64,000 bases of DNA from JACMLD01 sp044227095 (lineage in GTDB: Bacteria > Bacteroidota > Bacteroidia > Chitinophagales > Chitinophagaceae). Within the stretch, counting starts at the first letter, position 1. The number at the start of each line of letters is the position of its first letter. A program made the position numbers and the translations under genes. Under the pieces are notes generated by a model. The model had not been told where the DNA came from, did no database searches, and saw nothing but the letters and a program-made list of their open reading frames with translations. The stretch lies in NCBI GenBank assembly GCA_044227095.1, contig JBGAFV010000001.1:3658001-3722000 (forward strand). Direction: 5' to 3'. Below, in pieces: positions 26,783 through 34,527 of the stretch.

Positions 26783-29700
26783 TTGAGACAACACAGACAT
26801 ACACCCGTTTTATCATCTCACACCTCTGCAGGTATTAAAACCACCTGTTGTTATTGTGGTGTTGGCTGTGGCATTGTGTTACACAAAGAGAAAAACGGTA
26901 GTCTTCACGCAGAAGGCGATAAAGATCATCCTGTTAACAAAGGCATGTTATGCAGTAAAGGAATGAATCTTCATTATACAGTGATGGATAAAAGCGACCG
27001 CTTGCTGTATCCTGAAATGAGGTATGCAAAAAGTCAACCGCGGCAAAGGGTTTCCTGGGATACTGCACTGGAAAGAACGGCTGCAGTATTCAAAACACTG
27101 ATTGAAAAATACGGACCTGATTCAGTGGCTTTTTATGCATCAGGCCAATGCTTAACAGAAGAGTACTATGTGGTCAATAAACTTATCAAAGGATTTATTG
27201 GCAGTAATAATATTGACACCAACTCCCGCCTCTGCATGAGCAGCGCCGTAGTTGCGTACAAAATGAGTCTGGGCGAAGACAGCGTACCCATCAGTTATGA
27301 CGATCTTGAACTGGCAGATTGTATTTTTGTAGCAGGTGCCAACCCCGCATGGTGCCATCCCATTTTGTGGAGAAGGATAGAAGCAGCCCGTGAAAAAAAT
27401 CCTGAACTGAAAATTATTGTAAGCGATCCGCGTAAAACACAAACCTGTTCGGCCGCCAATATTCATTTACAATTGAACCCGGGTACAGATATTGTATTGC
27501 ACCACGCCATTGGGCGTTGCCTTATTGAAGAAGGAGATATTGATGTTGAATTTATCCAGCAGCACACGGAAGGTTTTGATAAATATGCGCATACTGTTTT
27601 TGAAAGAACGGTTGCGGAGGCTGCGCTGATATGTGGGGTAGCTGAGATGGACATACGTAAATCTGCCTCGTATATCGGCGCTTCAAAAGGTTTTATCAGT
27701 ATGTGGACAATGGGGCTTAACCAGAGTGTGATTGGCGTTAATAAGAATTTATCACTTATTAACCTGAACCTTATAACAGGGCAAATTGGAAAACCAGGTG
27801 CAGGGCCTTTTTCCTTAACCGGTCAGCCGAATGCAATGGGTGGAAGAGAAGTGGGGGGCTTATCAAATTTATTGCCAGCGCACAGAAACCTTTCAGATGC
27901 GCAGGAGCGGGCGACTGTAGAAAAATTCTGGCGTATACCCATTGGAACTATTCAATCAACACCAGGTTTAACGGCCACTGAAATGTTTGATGCATTGAAT
28001 GATGGAAAATTAAAAGCCATCTGGATATTGTGCACCAATCCGCTGGTTAGTTTGCCCGGCGTACAAAAAGCAGAAGCTGGTTTAAAGAAAGCAAAATTTG
28101 TGGTAGTGCAGGAAATGAGCAATACGGCACAGACTTTAGAATATGCGGATGTTGTTTTACCGGCTGCTTCATGGGCAGAAAAGGAAGGAACAATGACAAA
28201 TGCGGAACGGCGCATCAGTTACCTGAACAAAATTACCAATGCACCTGGTGAAGCTTTGCCGGATGCAGAGATCATCTGCCGGTTTGCGCAAAAAATGGGT
28301 TTTGAAGGATTTGATTATAAAAATGCAGCTGCAATATATGCTGAGCACTGCGCTTTAACAGAAGGGACCAATATTGACATCAGTGGTTTAAGTTATGATG
28401 TATTGAAAGAGAAAAGATCGGTACAGTGGCCCTTTCCCAAAAATAATACCGGTAATGGAACGGCAAGATTATTTACAGATAAGCAATTTTATACAACTTC
28501 CGGCAAGGCAATCATTCATTCATTTCCGGATGTAAATGAGAGTGAACCGCCTACCGAAGCATTGCCGTTGATTCTTACAACAGGCCGCATACGTGATCAG
28601 TGGCACACCATGAGCAAGACAGGAAAAGTAAATAAATTAAAACAACACATCAGCGAATCTTTTTTAGAAATACATCCGCAGGATGCAGCCGAAAGAAATA
28701 TTAATGAAAACGATTTGGTGGAAGTTTTCAATGCTACAAGCCGTGTAAGGGTGAAAGCAAAACATTCCGGCGATATAAAAAAAGGGGTTGTGTTTTTGCC
28801 GATGCATTGGGGAAAAATCCTCAACAGTGATTTGAACCGTGCCAATAACCTTACCACTAAACTTATTGACCCCACATCGAAACAGCCGGATTTTAAATAT
28901 AGTATTGTACAGGTATGTCTTTATAAAAAACCGAAACAAAAAATTGTAATTGTTGGTGCCGGGGCCGGTGCTTTTGGGTTTATTAAAAGTTACCGCGAAC
29001 TGAATGCCGAAGATGAGATTGTTATATTCAGCAAAGAAAATCTGCCTTTTTACAACAGGGTGTTGTTGCCGGATTATATAAGTGGCGCACAGTCATGGGA
29101 ACACCTGGTAAAAATGAAAACAGAAGAAGAGTATATAAACAATATTCAACTGAAACGTGGCGTGAGTATTGAAAAGATTGACAGGGAAAATAAATTAGTA
29201 TTTGACAACGAAGGTAAATCACATTCTTATGATGTGCTGATCCTGGCAACCGGCAGCCGCGCAGTCACATTAAAAGACACCCCGCCGCTGAAAGGTATTT
29301 TCAGTATGCGCAGCCGCGCAGATGCAGACAATTTTAAAAAGCATGTTGATGCTGCTGCAGGAAATGTTGTCATAATTGGCGGTGGGTTATTGGGTATAGA
29401 ACTCGGGGCGTCATTGCAGGAAGCAGGTGTAGAAGTTATTATCATACAGCGCATTTCACGACTCATGGACAGGCAGTTGGATTCATTGGGCAGCCAGTTA
29501 CTGCATGAAGAGCTAGCGGATAAAGGTGTCAGGGTTTATTATAATGATGAGATAGAACGATTCCTTGGAAAAAAATCGATAGAAGGTGTACAATTGAAAA
29601 GCGGTCTTACCATCAATTGCCAGGCAGTTGTAGTTGCTGTAGGTACAATACCAAATGCAGAACTGGCACGTGATTGCGGCCTTGCCTGCAAGCGGGGTGT

Positions 29701-30340
29701 TTTAGTAAATGATTACCTGCAAACTAACGATCCTTCAGTATACGCTATTGGCGAAATAGCTGAGTTCAATGGATTCCTGTATGGCATTACTGCTGCAGCG
29801 GAACAGCAGGCGGGTATTGTTGCCCGTTATATAACAGGAGACATTGCAAAATATTACAAAGGATCGCTGCTAATGAATATTTTGAAGATGCATGGTACAG
29901 ATGTGTGCTCTATGGGCCTTGCGGAAGCACCGGGTGATCCGGGGTATGAAGAAGTGGTTTTTATTGACAAGGCAAAACGGTATTACAAAAAATGCATTAT
30001 TTACAATGATAGGTTGGTTGGCGCTATTTTGATTGGAGATAAAACAGAGTTTCTGGAATTCAGGGATCTGATTGAAAATAAAATTGAACTCAGTGATAAA
30101 AGGCTGCAGCTTTTAAGAAGCGGGAAAAAGGCAGAACCGGTATTGGGTAAACTGGTGTGCAGTTGCGCAAGTATCGGTGAAGGAAATATTGTCAGCAAAA
30201 TAAAAGAAGGCTGCAGAGATTTGGTACAGTTGTGCCAGTTGTCCGGCGCAGGTATGGGTTGCGGAAGCTGCAGGCCGGAAGTAAAAGCCATACTTGAAAA
30301 TGAAACCAGTGTACCGCTCAAAAAAATCATAAAGACCTAA
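26783..30340 (+). CDS. Assimilatory nitrate reductase fused to FAD/NAD and BFD [2Fe-2S] domains
   Basis: 1185 residues. Residues 1-~715 are a molybdopterin nitrate reductase (NasA/NapA class): [4Fe-4S] motif C22-x2-C25-x3-C29-x27-C57, Mo-ligand cysteine C151 in NSRLCMSS, and a C-terminal molybdopterin dinucleotide-binding domain (LILTTGRIRDQWHTMSKTGK). From ~720 a pyridine-nucleotide-disulfide oxidoreductase follows (KIVIVGAGAGAFGFIK, VVIIGGGLLGIELGASL), ending with a BFD-like [2Fe-2S] domain (LVCSCASIG, GCGSCRPEV). So electrons can pass from NAD(P)H to the Mo site in one chain. The first codon must be TTG 26783 (or an ATT just upstream): no ATG exists before the iron-sulfur motif, and a stop lies at 26771. 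Confidence 0.95.
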   Translation: MRQHRHTPVLSSHTSAGIKTTCCYCGVGCGIVLHKEKNGSLHAEGDKDHPVNKGMLCSKGMNLHYTVMDKSDRLLYPEMRYAKSQPRQRVSWDTALERTAAVFKTLIEKYGPDSVAFYASGQCLTEEYYVVNKLIKGFIGSNNIDTNSRLCMSSAVVAYKMSLGEDSVPISYDDLELADCIFVAGANPAWCHPILWRRIEAAREKNPELKIIVSDPRKTQTCSAANIHLQLNPGTDIVLHHAIGRCLIEEGDIDVEFIQQHTEGFDKYAHTVFERTVAEAALICGVAEMDIRKSASYIGASKGFISMWTMGLNQSVIGVNKNLSLINLNLITGQIGKPGAGPFSLTGQPNAMGGREVGGLSNLLPAHRNLSDAQERATVEKFWRIPIGTIQSTPGLTATEMFDALNDGKLKAIWILCTNPLVSLPGVQKAEAGLKKAKFVVVQEMSNTAQTLEYADVVLPAASWAEKEGTMTNAERRISYLNKITNAPGEALPDAEIICRFAQKMGFEGFDYKNAAAIYAEHCALTEGTNIDISGLSYDVLKEKRSVQWPFPKNNTGNGTARLFTDKQFYTTSGKAIIHSFPDVNESEPPTEALPLILTTGRIRDQWHTMSKTGKVNKLKQHISESFLEIHPQDAAERNINENDLVEVFNATSRVRVKAKHSGDIKKGVVFLPMHWGKILNSDLNRANNLTTKLIDPTSKQPDFKYSIVQVCLYKKPKQKIVIVGAGAGAFGFIKSYRELNAEDEIVIFSKENLPFYNRVLLPDYISGAQSWEHLVKMKTEEEYINNIQLKRGVSIEKIDRENKLVFDNEGKSHSYDVLILATGSRAVTLKDTPPLKGIFSMRSRADADNFKKHVDAAAGNVVIIGGGLLGIELGASLQEAGVEVIIIQRISRLMDRQLDSLGSQLLHEELADKGVRVYYNDEIERFLGKKSIEGVQLKSGLTINCQAVVVAVGTIPNAELARDCGLACKRGVLVNDYLQTNDPSVYAIGEIAEFNGFLYGITAAAEQQAGIVARYITGDIAKYYKGSLLMNILKMHGTDVCSMGLAEAPGDPGYEEVVFIDKAKRYYKKCIIYNDRLVGAILIGDKTEFLEFRDLIENKIELSDKRLQLLRSGKKAEPVLGKLVCSCASIGEGNIVSKIKEGCRDLVQLCQLSGAGMGCGSCRPEVKAILENETSVPLKKIIKT

Positions 30341-30356
30341 TCTAAAAAGTAAAACC

Positions 30357-30872
30357 ATGAAAACGCAGGTATTATATCCGCAACCATGTCATCAGCCAGA
30401 GGAGGAACACATGAAGAAACACATCTACTTTGATTTTGAAGAAGACTTTGTGGAAGACAATGTGCGTTGCATTCCAATGATTGTACGGTTTAAGCTGGAT
30501 GCATGCGGTATAAAATTAAAACTGAGTGAATGGAGTAAAATGCAGATCAGCGAAAGAAAAATATTGGCCGAATCAAAGTGTGCAGACAGTAATACCATAC
30601 TGCAGTACCGTGAGTACCTTCAACAAATTATTATAAAAAGAACGGGTGCAATAGCAACAGATTTACCAGTGGACAATAATCCAGGATGGGCTGATACGGA
30701 AATATTGCCTGGTATCTTAAAAGAAAAACTTACTGAATTTGACTGGCATATTTCTTTGAAGCAATGGCGCAAACTGAACAACCTGCAACGTTTTGTTTTG
30801 ATGAAACTTTGCAGACCCGGTCACGAGAATAAAAATTTTCCAAAAGCAATGAAGGAATTTGGTTTAGTGTAA
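30357..30872 (+). CDS. Nitrate-reductase-associated protein (Nitr_red_assoc)
   Basis: 171 residues, or 153 if started at ATG 30411, which has a Shine-Dalgarno-like AGGAGG six bases ahead. The family motifs are YFDFEEDFVEDNVRCIPMIV, RFKLDACGIKLKLSEW and the C-terminal WRKLNNLQRFVLMKLCR. These match the nitrate-reductase-associated family found beside nitrate reductases; its role is not settled, possibly maturation or regulation. It is 16 bp after the reductase, 10 bp before the next gene. Confidence 0.88.
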   Translation: MKTQVLYPQPCHQPEEEHMKKHIYFDFEEDFVEDNVRCIPMIVRFKLDACGIKLKLSEWSKMQISERKILAESKCADSNTILQYREYLQQIIIKRTGAIATDLPVDNNPGWADTEILPGILKEKLTEFDWHISLKQWRKLNNLQRFVLMKLCRPGHENKNFPKAMKEFGLV

Positions 30873-30882
30873 ATACATTTTT

Positions 30883-32379
30883 ATGCGGCATGCGTTCCAG
30901 TTTAAAGTAAATTTTACCGGTGGGATTATTTCCCCAGGGTATTTGTACACCCTTCTGAACATTCTGGAGCAAGCCGGTTTAAAAGAAGTGCGGTTTGGTT
31001 TGCGCCAGCAGTTGCTGGTGGATGTATCGGGAAAGGAATATCATACTGTGAAAAATGCACTTGATGTTGCGGAAATAGCCTGTGAAATAAATAAAGATGA
31101 TCACCCAAATATCAGCAGTTCTTATCCCGCGGCAGAAATATTTATCAGGGAAACCTGGCTGGGGCAGGGTGTATATAAAGATGTCTTCGATTTATTTGAT
31201 TATAAACCGGCCCTTAAAATAAATATTACCGACAGGAACCAGACGTTCACACCATTTTTTACGGGCAACCTCAATTGGATAGCATCCGGCCAGCCGCATT
31301 TCTGGTGGCTGGTAATACGGTTTCCCAAAACCAATACATTGTTTTACTGGAAGGATCTTATTTATACAAATGATATTGCCGCAGTATCAAATGTTGTCGA
31401 AAAAAATATCCTTTCGGCACCATCTCTTTATTATGATAACATTCATGCAAATGGTGAAGACCTGTATACTATTGTCAATGCGGGTGCTGGTTTTATATCG
31501 AAGCCAGTTACAGAAAAATTGTCATTGCCGGCTTTTCAACTCCCTTACTATGAAGGTTACAACAATTACGGAAATAAATCATGGCTGGGTATTTATATGC
31601 GCAATGAATTATTTAGTATTGGTTTTCTGAAAGACGTCTGCAGTATTTGTTTAAAGACAAACTCAGGTGAACTATACACTACCCCGTGGAAGAGTATCAT
31701 TATAAAAGGCATTGAAGAGAAACACCGGCCAATGTGGGGATATGTATTGAACAAATTCCGGATCAATGTAAGGCATGCATCCAATGAACTAAACTGGCAG
31801 GTAGAAGATGGCAATGATGAAGGGCTGGCTATCAAGCGGCAGGTTATACGGTTGTTTGATAAAGAAGATGTGCGCACATTTGGTTTATGTTTTGCGGTAA
31901 AAACGCAGCCCAAGTCGGGCGTGTTTGGCTCTGTTTTAATACGCAGGCAGTTCGGCATGGTTCGTAATAAAACCAAAGCGCTTGATAAATATGATATCCT
32001 CTATACAGCCGGGTTTAACCCCAACGCTAAGGAGTATATCCTTTTCAGAAGTAATGTAGAGAAAGAACACCTGGCAACTTACCTGGTAGCTTTATGCAAA
32101 TATTATTATGAACAGGAAGATGCAAACGATTTGCTTCCCGGCAGTTCATACACAACAGGAAGTATTGCTGATCAAAAAGAAGAAAAAAAGCAGTTGTATT
32201 ACCAGTGCATCCATTGCCTTACAATCTATGATGAAGCGGTGGGAGATCCGGAAAATGCAATAGTCGCAGGCACTTCGTTCGATGTATTGCCAGCATCTTA
32301 TTGCTGTGCTTTGTGCGAGTCGCCCAAAACAGATTTTGAAAAAAAAGAAAAGATAGTCACTGAGTCACAACCCGTTTAA
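30883..32379 (+). CDS. Rubredoxin-tailed protein with NiR/SiR-ferredoxin-like N-terminus
   Basis: 498 residues. The N-terminus (FQFKVNFTGGIISPGYLYTL, EVRFGLRQQLLVDV) resembles the ferredoxin-like half domain of nitrite/sulfite reductases, but no C-x5-C...C-x3-C sirohaem motif is present, so it cannot be a complete reductase. The last ~60 residues form a rubredoxin: YYQCIHCLTIYDEAVGDPEN then YCCALCESPKTDF, with the CxxC pairs that bind one iron. It likely carries electrons or scaffolds in nitrate reduction (inference). The gene overlaps convergent mobA by 15 bp. Confidence 0.8.
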   Translation: MRHAFQFKVNFTGGIISPGYLYTLLNILEQAGLKEVRFGLRQQLLVDVSGKEYHTVKNALDVAEIACEINKDDHPNISSSYPAAEIFIRETWLGQGVYKDVFDLFDYKPALKINITDRNQTFTPFFTGNLNWIASGQPHFWWLVIRFPKTNTLFYWKDLIYTNDIAAVSNVVEKNILSAPSLYYDNIHANGEDLYTIVNAGAGFISKPVTEKLSLPAFQLPYYEGYNNYGNKSWLGIYMRNELFSIGFLKDVCSICLKTNSGELYTTPWKSIIIKGIEEKHRPMWGYVLNKFRINVRHASNELNWQVEDGNDEGLAIKRQVIRLFDKEDVRTFGLCFAVKTQPKSGVFGSVLIRRQFGMVRNKTKALDKYDILYTAGFNPNAKEYILFRSNVEKEHLATYLVALCKYYYEQEDANDLLPGSSYTTGSIADQKEEKKQLYYQCIHCLTIYDEAVGDPENAIVAGTSFDVLPASYCCALCESPKTDFEKKEKIVTESQPV

Positions 32380-32946
32380 TTCTGTATGGGTATTAATGTT
32401 CCTGAAATATTTCTTTTGATCTTCTGTCAACGGAATTGTAAATGTGTGTAGTAATTCCAGCACATATTTCATGCTGTGCTTTGCCAGTTGTTTTGTTTTT
32501 TGCAGTTGCAGTACACGTGATAAACCAGCCGCTGTATAAATTCCACAAAGCGGTTCATATACACCGTCATTGGTAAATACATATGCGTCTGCTGTCCGGT
32601 TTGCAGAATGCGGTAGCAGTAATTCCATGATGCTTGTTTCCATCAGCGGCATATCACAGGCCAGCACAAAAAGATCTTCATTGGGAAATTGCATATGTAC
32701 ACTCAGCAGGCCCAGCAAAGGGCCTCTTACATCAATGCTTTTATCGTCTTTTATTAATTGAGTGGCGGGAAAAAAAGATAAATAGCCGGCTACCTGTTCT
32801 TCATTTACCGATAAAACTGTGTTGATGTTTATTTGCAATAACTTTTGAGCAGCCAGCTGCGCCCACGTTTCGGACTGCCGGGTAAGAAGTCCTTTATCGC
32901 TTCCCATCCGCGAACTTAAACCACCGCATAAAACTACTCCAGGCAT
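32365..32946 (-). CDS. mobA: Molybdenum cofactor guanylyltransferase
   Basis: 193 residues with the nucleotidyltransferase opening VVLCGGLSSRMGSDKGLL, then VLACDMPLM (metal-binding Asp) and EPLCGIY. It joins GMP to molybdopterin to give the bis-MGD cofactor needed by the fused nitrate reductase. It is transcribed toward that operon, with a 15-bp 3' overlap. Confidence 0.95.
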   Translation of the reverse strand: MPGVVLCGGLSSRMGSDKGLLTRQSETWAQLAAQKLLQININTVLSVNEEQVAGYLSFFPATQLIKDDKSIDVRGPLLGLLSVHMQFPNEDLFVLACDMPLMETSIMELLLPHSANRTADAYVFTNDGVYEPLCGIYTAAGLSRVLQLQKTKQLAKHSMKYVLELLHTFTIPLTEDQKKYFRNINTHTELNGL

Positions 32947-33405
32947 ACTTGATTATTTGATGATCATTTACAGTCCGGATATCCGGGGCTTTTACCGCAT
33001 TGTCTAATACCTCTTACCAATTAAAGAAACTCCCGGCGATACTCAGCAAATGTCTTACTTATTTAATTTGCGTTTGGCTATTATATCGAAAATAACGGAT
33101 CAATGATTATGAAACGCATCAATTTATAATTTTCGTTCTGAAAACGGGCACGCCAAATCCTGAATTTCCAGGCTTCATTATAACTCAATAATTGTCAAAA
33201 TATCTTTGTTCAAAAAGTTCGAACAGGAGATAGGCAAGTCGACAACTTTTATTAAATGCTAAAACCCGTTCTGAGAGGCGGTTTTTTAGTTCGAAAAATG
33301 TAGCTTTCTTCACTTAATAATTTGTAAAACGTAAAGTGCAAATTGTTTATGAGTTCGAATCTTGCAAGGACTAAACATATATTAGTTGATTCACACAATC
33401 CAGAG
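32947..33405. other. 459-bp gene-free spacer with a candidate sRNA
   Basis: Holds no open frame of interest. A promoter-like TATCTTTG at 33201-33208 and a terminator-like hairpin at 33262-33286 enclose a likely small RNA (listed separately). Bases 33352-33360 (GTTCGAATC) resemble a tRNA T-loop, but no tRNA fold is present. Confidence 0.5.
33213..33288 (+). ncRNA. Candidate small RNA
   Basis: Downstream of a perfect -7 box (TATCTTTG, 33201-33208; the -33 element is weak) lies a first stem-loop, AAAAGTTCGA with TCG-AC-AACTTTT (about 33214-33250), followed by a second hairpin with AAAA(C)CCG and CGGTTTT arms and a T6 tail (about 33262-33286), the shape of a terminator. Size ~75 nt. No known family is recognised; expression is unproven. 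Confidence 0.4.
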
Positions 33406-34041
33406 CTAATTAAAATCTTTCAGCAATTTCACTTCGTTTCTATATAAAATTATTTTTTTACTGTTTTCCAGTTGCTTCAACAGCCTTGATACAACTACTC
33501 TTGATGTAGCCAGTTCATCGGCTATAAGATTATGCGAAACTTTAATGACACTAGAACCTGAAAGTCTTTGCTTTTCTTTTAAGTAAGAGATAAGTCTTTC
33601 ATCCAGTTTATGAAAAGCAATACTTTCAATTGATTTGAGCAATTCCAGGAAACGTTCATTAAAACTTCGCATGATATAGTTTTTCCAGCTGGGATACTTG
33701 CAAAGCCATTCATCCAGTTTTGTATGCGGAATGGCCAGTAATTCTACATCATCTTCGGCAATCGCTTTTACTTCACTCTTTTTAGCTTCCATACAACAAC
33801 TGTAGGCCATAGAACAACTCTCATCACTCGACAGGTAATACAATAAAATTTCATTTCCATTTTCGTCCATCCGCAATACTTTTATCGTACCAGAGATAAT
33901 TAGCGGCATCATACGGATATACTTTCCATAGTCCATAATTATATCACCTTCCTTATAAGATTTGTTCTCTCCAAACTGCTGCATCTCTTTAATAAGAGCA
34001 GGTTCAAAAAGAGTATTTGAAGAAGAGTCAGCTTTAATCAT
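33406..34041 (-). CDS. Crp/Fnr-family transcriptional regulator
   Basis: 211 residues: cNMP-binding-like beta-roll (KEGDIIMDYGKYIRMMPLII, GTIKVLRMDENGNEILLYYL), and C-terminal HTH (HNLIADELATSRVVVSRLLKQLE). A cysteine cluster SCSMAYSCCM (~residues 80-90) might sense redox or reactive sulfur (inference). The gene lies at the end of the RND/DUF2892 group, which in Bacteroidota is often preceded or followed by such a regulator and rhodanese genes. Confidence 0.88.
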   Translation of the reverse strand: MIKADSSSNTLFEPALIKEMQQFGENKSYKEGDIIMDYGKYIRMMPLIISGTIKVLRMDENGNEILLYYLSSDESCSMAYSCCMEAKKSEVKAIAEDDVELLAIPHTKLDEWLCKYPSWKNYIMRSFNERFLELLKSIESIAFHKLDERLISYLKEKQRLSGSSVIKVSHNLIADELATSRVVVSRLLKQLENSKKIILYRNEVKLLKDFN

Positions 34042-34130
34042 TTAATAAGTATGAATAGTGTAAATGCAGGATTCCCATAAATAGCTACAGGACCTACCCG
34101 TAAATTTAAAGGTATGCCTTATTAAAACAA

Positions 34131-34153
34131 AGCATTATTTTCAAACCAATGCT
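34131..34153 (-). terminator. Terminator of the RND/DUF2892 unit
   Basis: Read on the minus strand, AGCATT ... AATGCT forms a stem overlapping the DUF2892 stop, followed by TTGTTTT. It probably ends the efflux operon. Confidence 0.5.
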
Positions 34154-34349
34154 AATGCCTGCCTGGTTCTTTAATGCCTGCAGCATCCAATATTTTTTCC
34201 AGCGGGCAAAACTTTGTAAATGATGACTGTAATAAGTTCACCCCTGCAAACACACCCAGCCAAAGCCAATTTATATTTACATAGTGTGCAAGTAGAATAC
34301 TTGCCAAAACAAATGTGCCTGCAACAGCACGAACAATTCTTTCTTTCAT
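34152..34349 (-). CDS. DUF2892 (YgaP-like) small membrane protein
   Basis: 65 residues with one or two hydrophobic helices ([35 protein letters not shown]) and the terminal FCPLEKIL motif that marks DUF2892. Members often occur with rhodanese and RND genes and are thought to lie in the inner membrane; function unknown. The FCPL cysteine may take part in sulfur transfer (inference). Confidence 0.85.
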   Translation of the reverse strand: MKERIVRAVAGTFVLASILLAHYVNINWLWLGVFAGVNLLQSSFTKFCPLEKILDAAGIKEPGRH

Positions 34350-34383
34350 GATGATTAAAATTCAGGTTTAGTAAATCCATTTT

Positions 34384-34512
34384 TTAAAAGGCACAATAAA
34401 TGCCCTTACCGGTTACGTCTGTTGCGCTGAATACATGAATACTGGCTTCTTTAAATATTTTGGCAACATCATCCTGGTATTCTTTTAAACAGGCTACAAT
34501 CAACAATTTCAT
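34384..34512 (-). pseudogene. Truncated small-protein gene between RND pump and DUF2892
   Basis: 42 codons begin MKLLIVACLKEYQDDVAKIF and run through KEASIHVFSATDVTGK before a stop. A longer (~100-residue) family with this N-terminus is commonly found after RND pumps in Bacteroidota (recalled, not checked), so the C-terminal half appears deleted here. No continuation was found in other frames. Confidence 0.5.
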
Positions 34513-34527
34513 AACTGCAGGTTTAGA

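Noticed and set aside
33340..33375. tRNA-like GAGTTCGAATC followed by GCAAGGACTA
   Set aside because: Looks like a tRNA T-loop/3' end, but no D-arm, anticodon stem or acceptor pairing can be formed upstream; an att-site origin is possible but unsupported.
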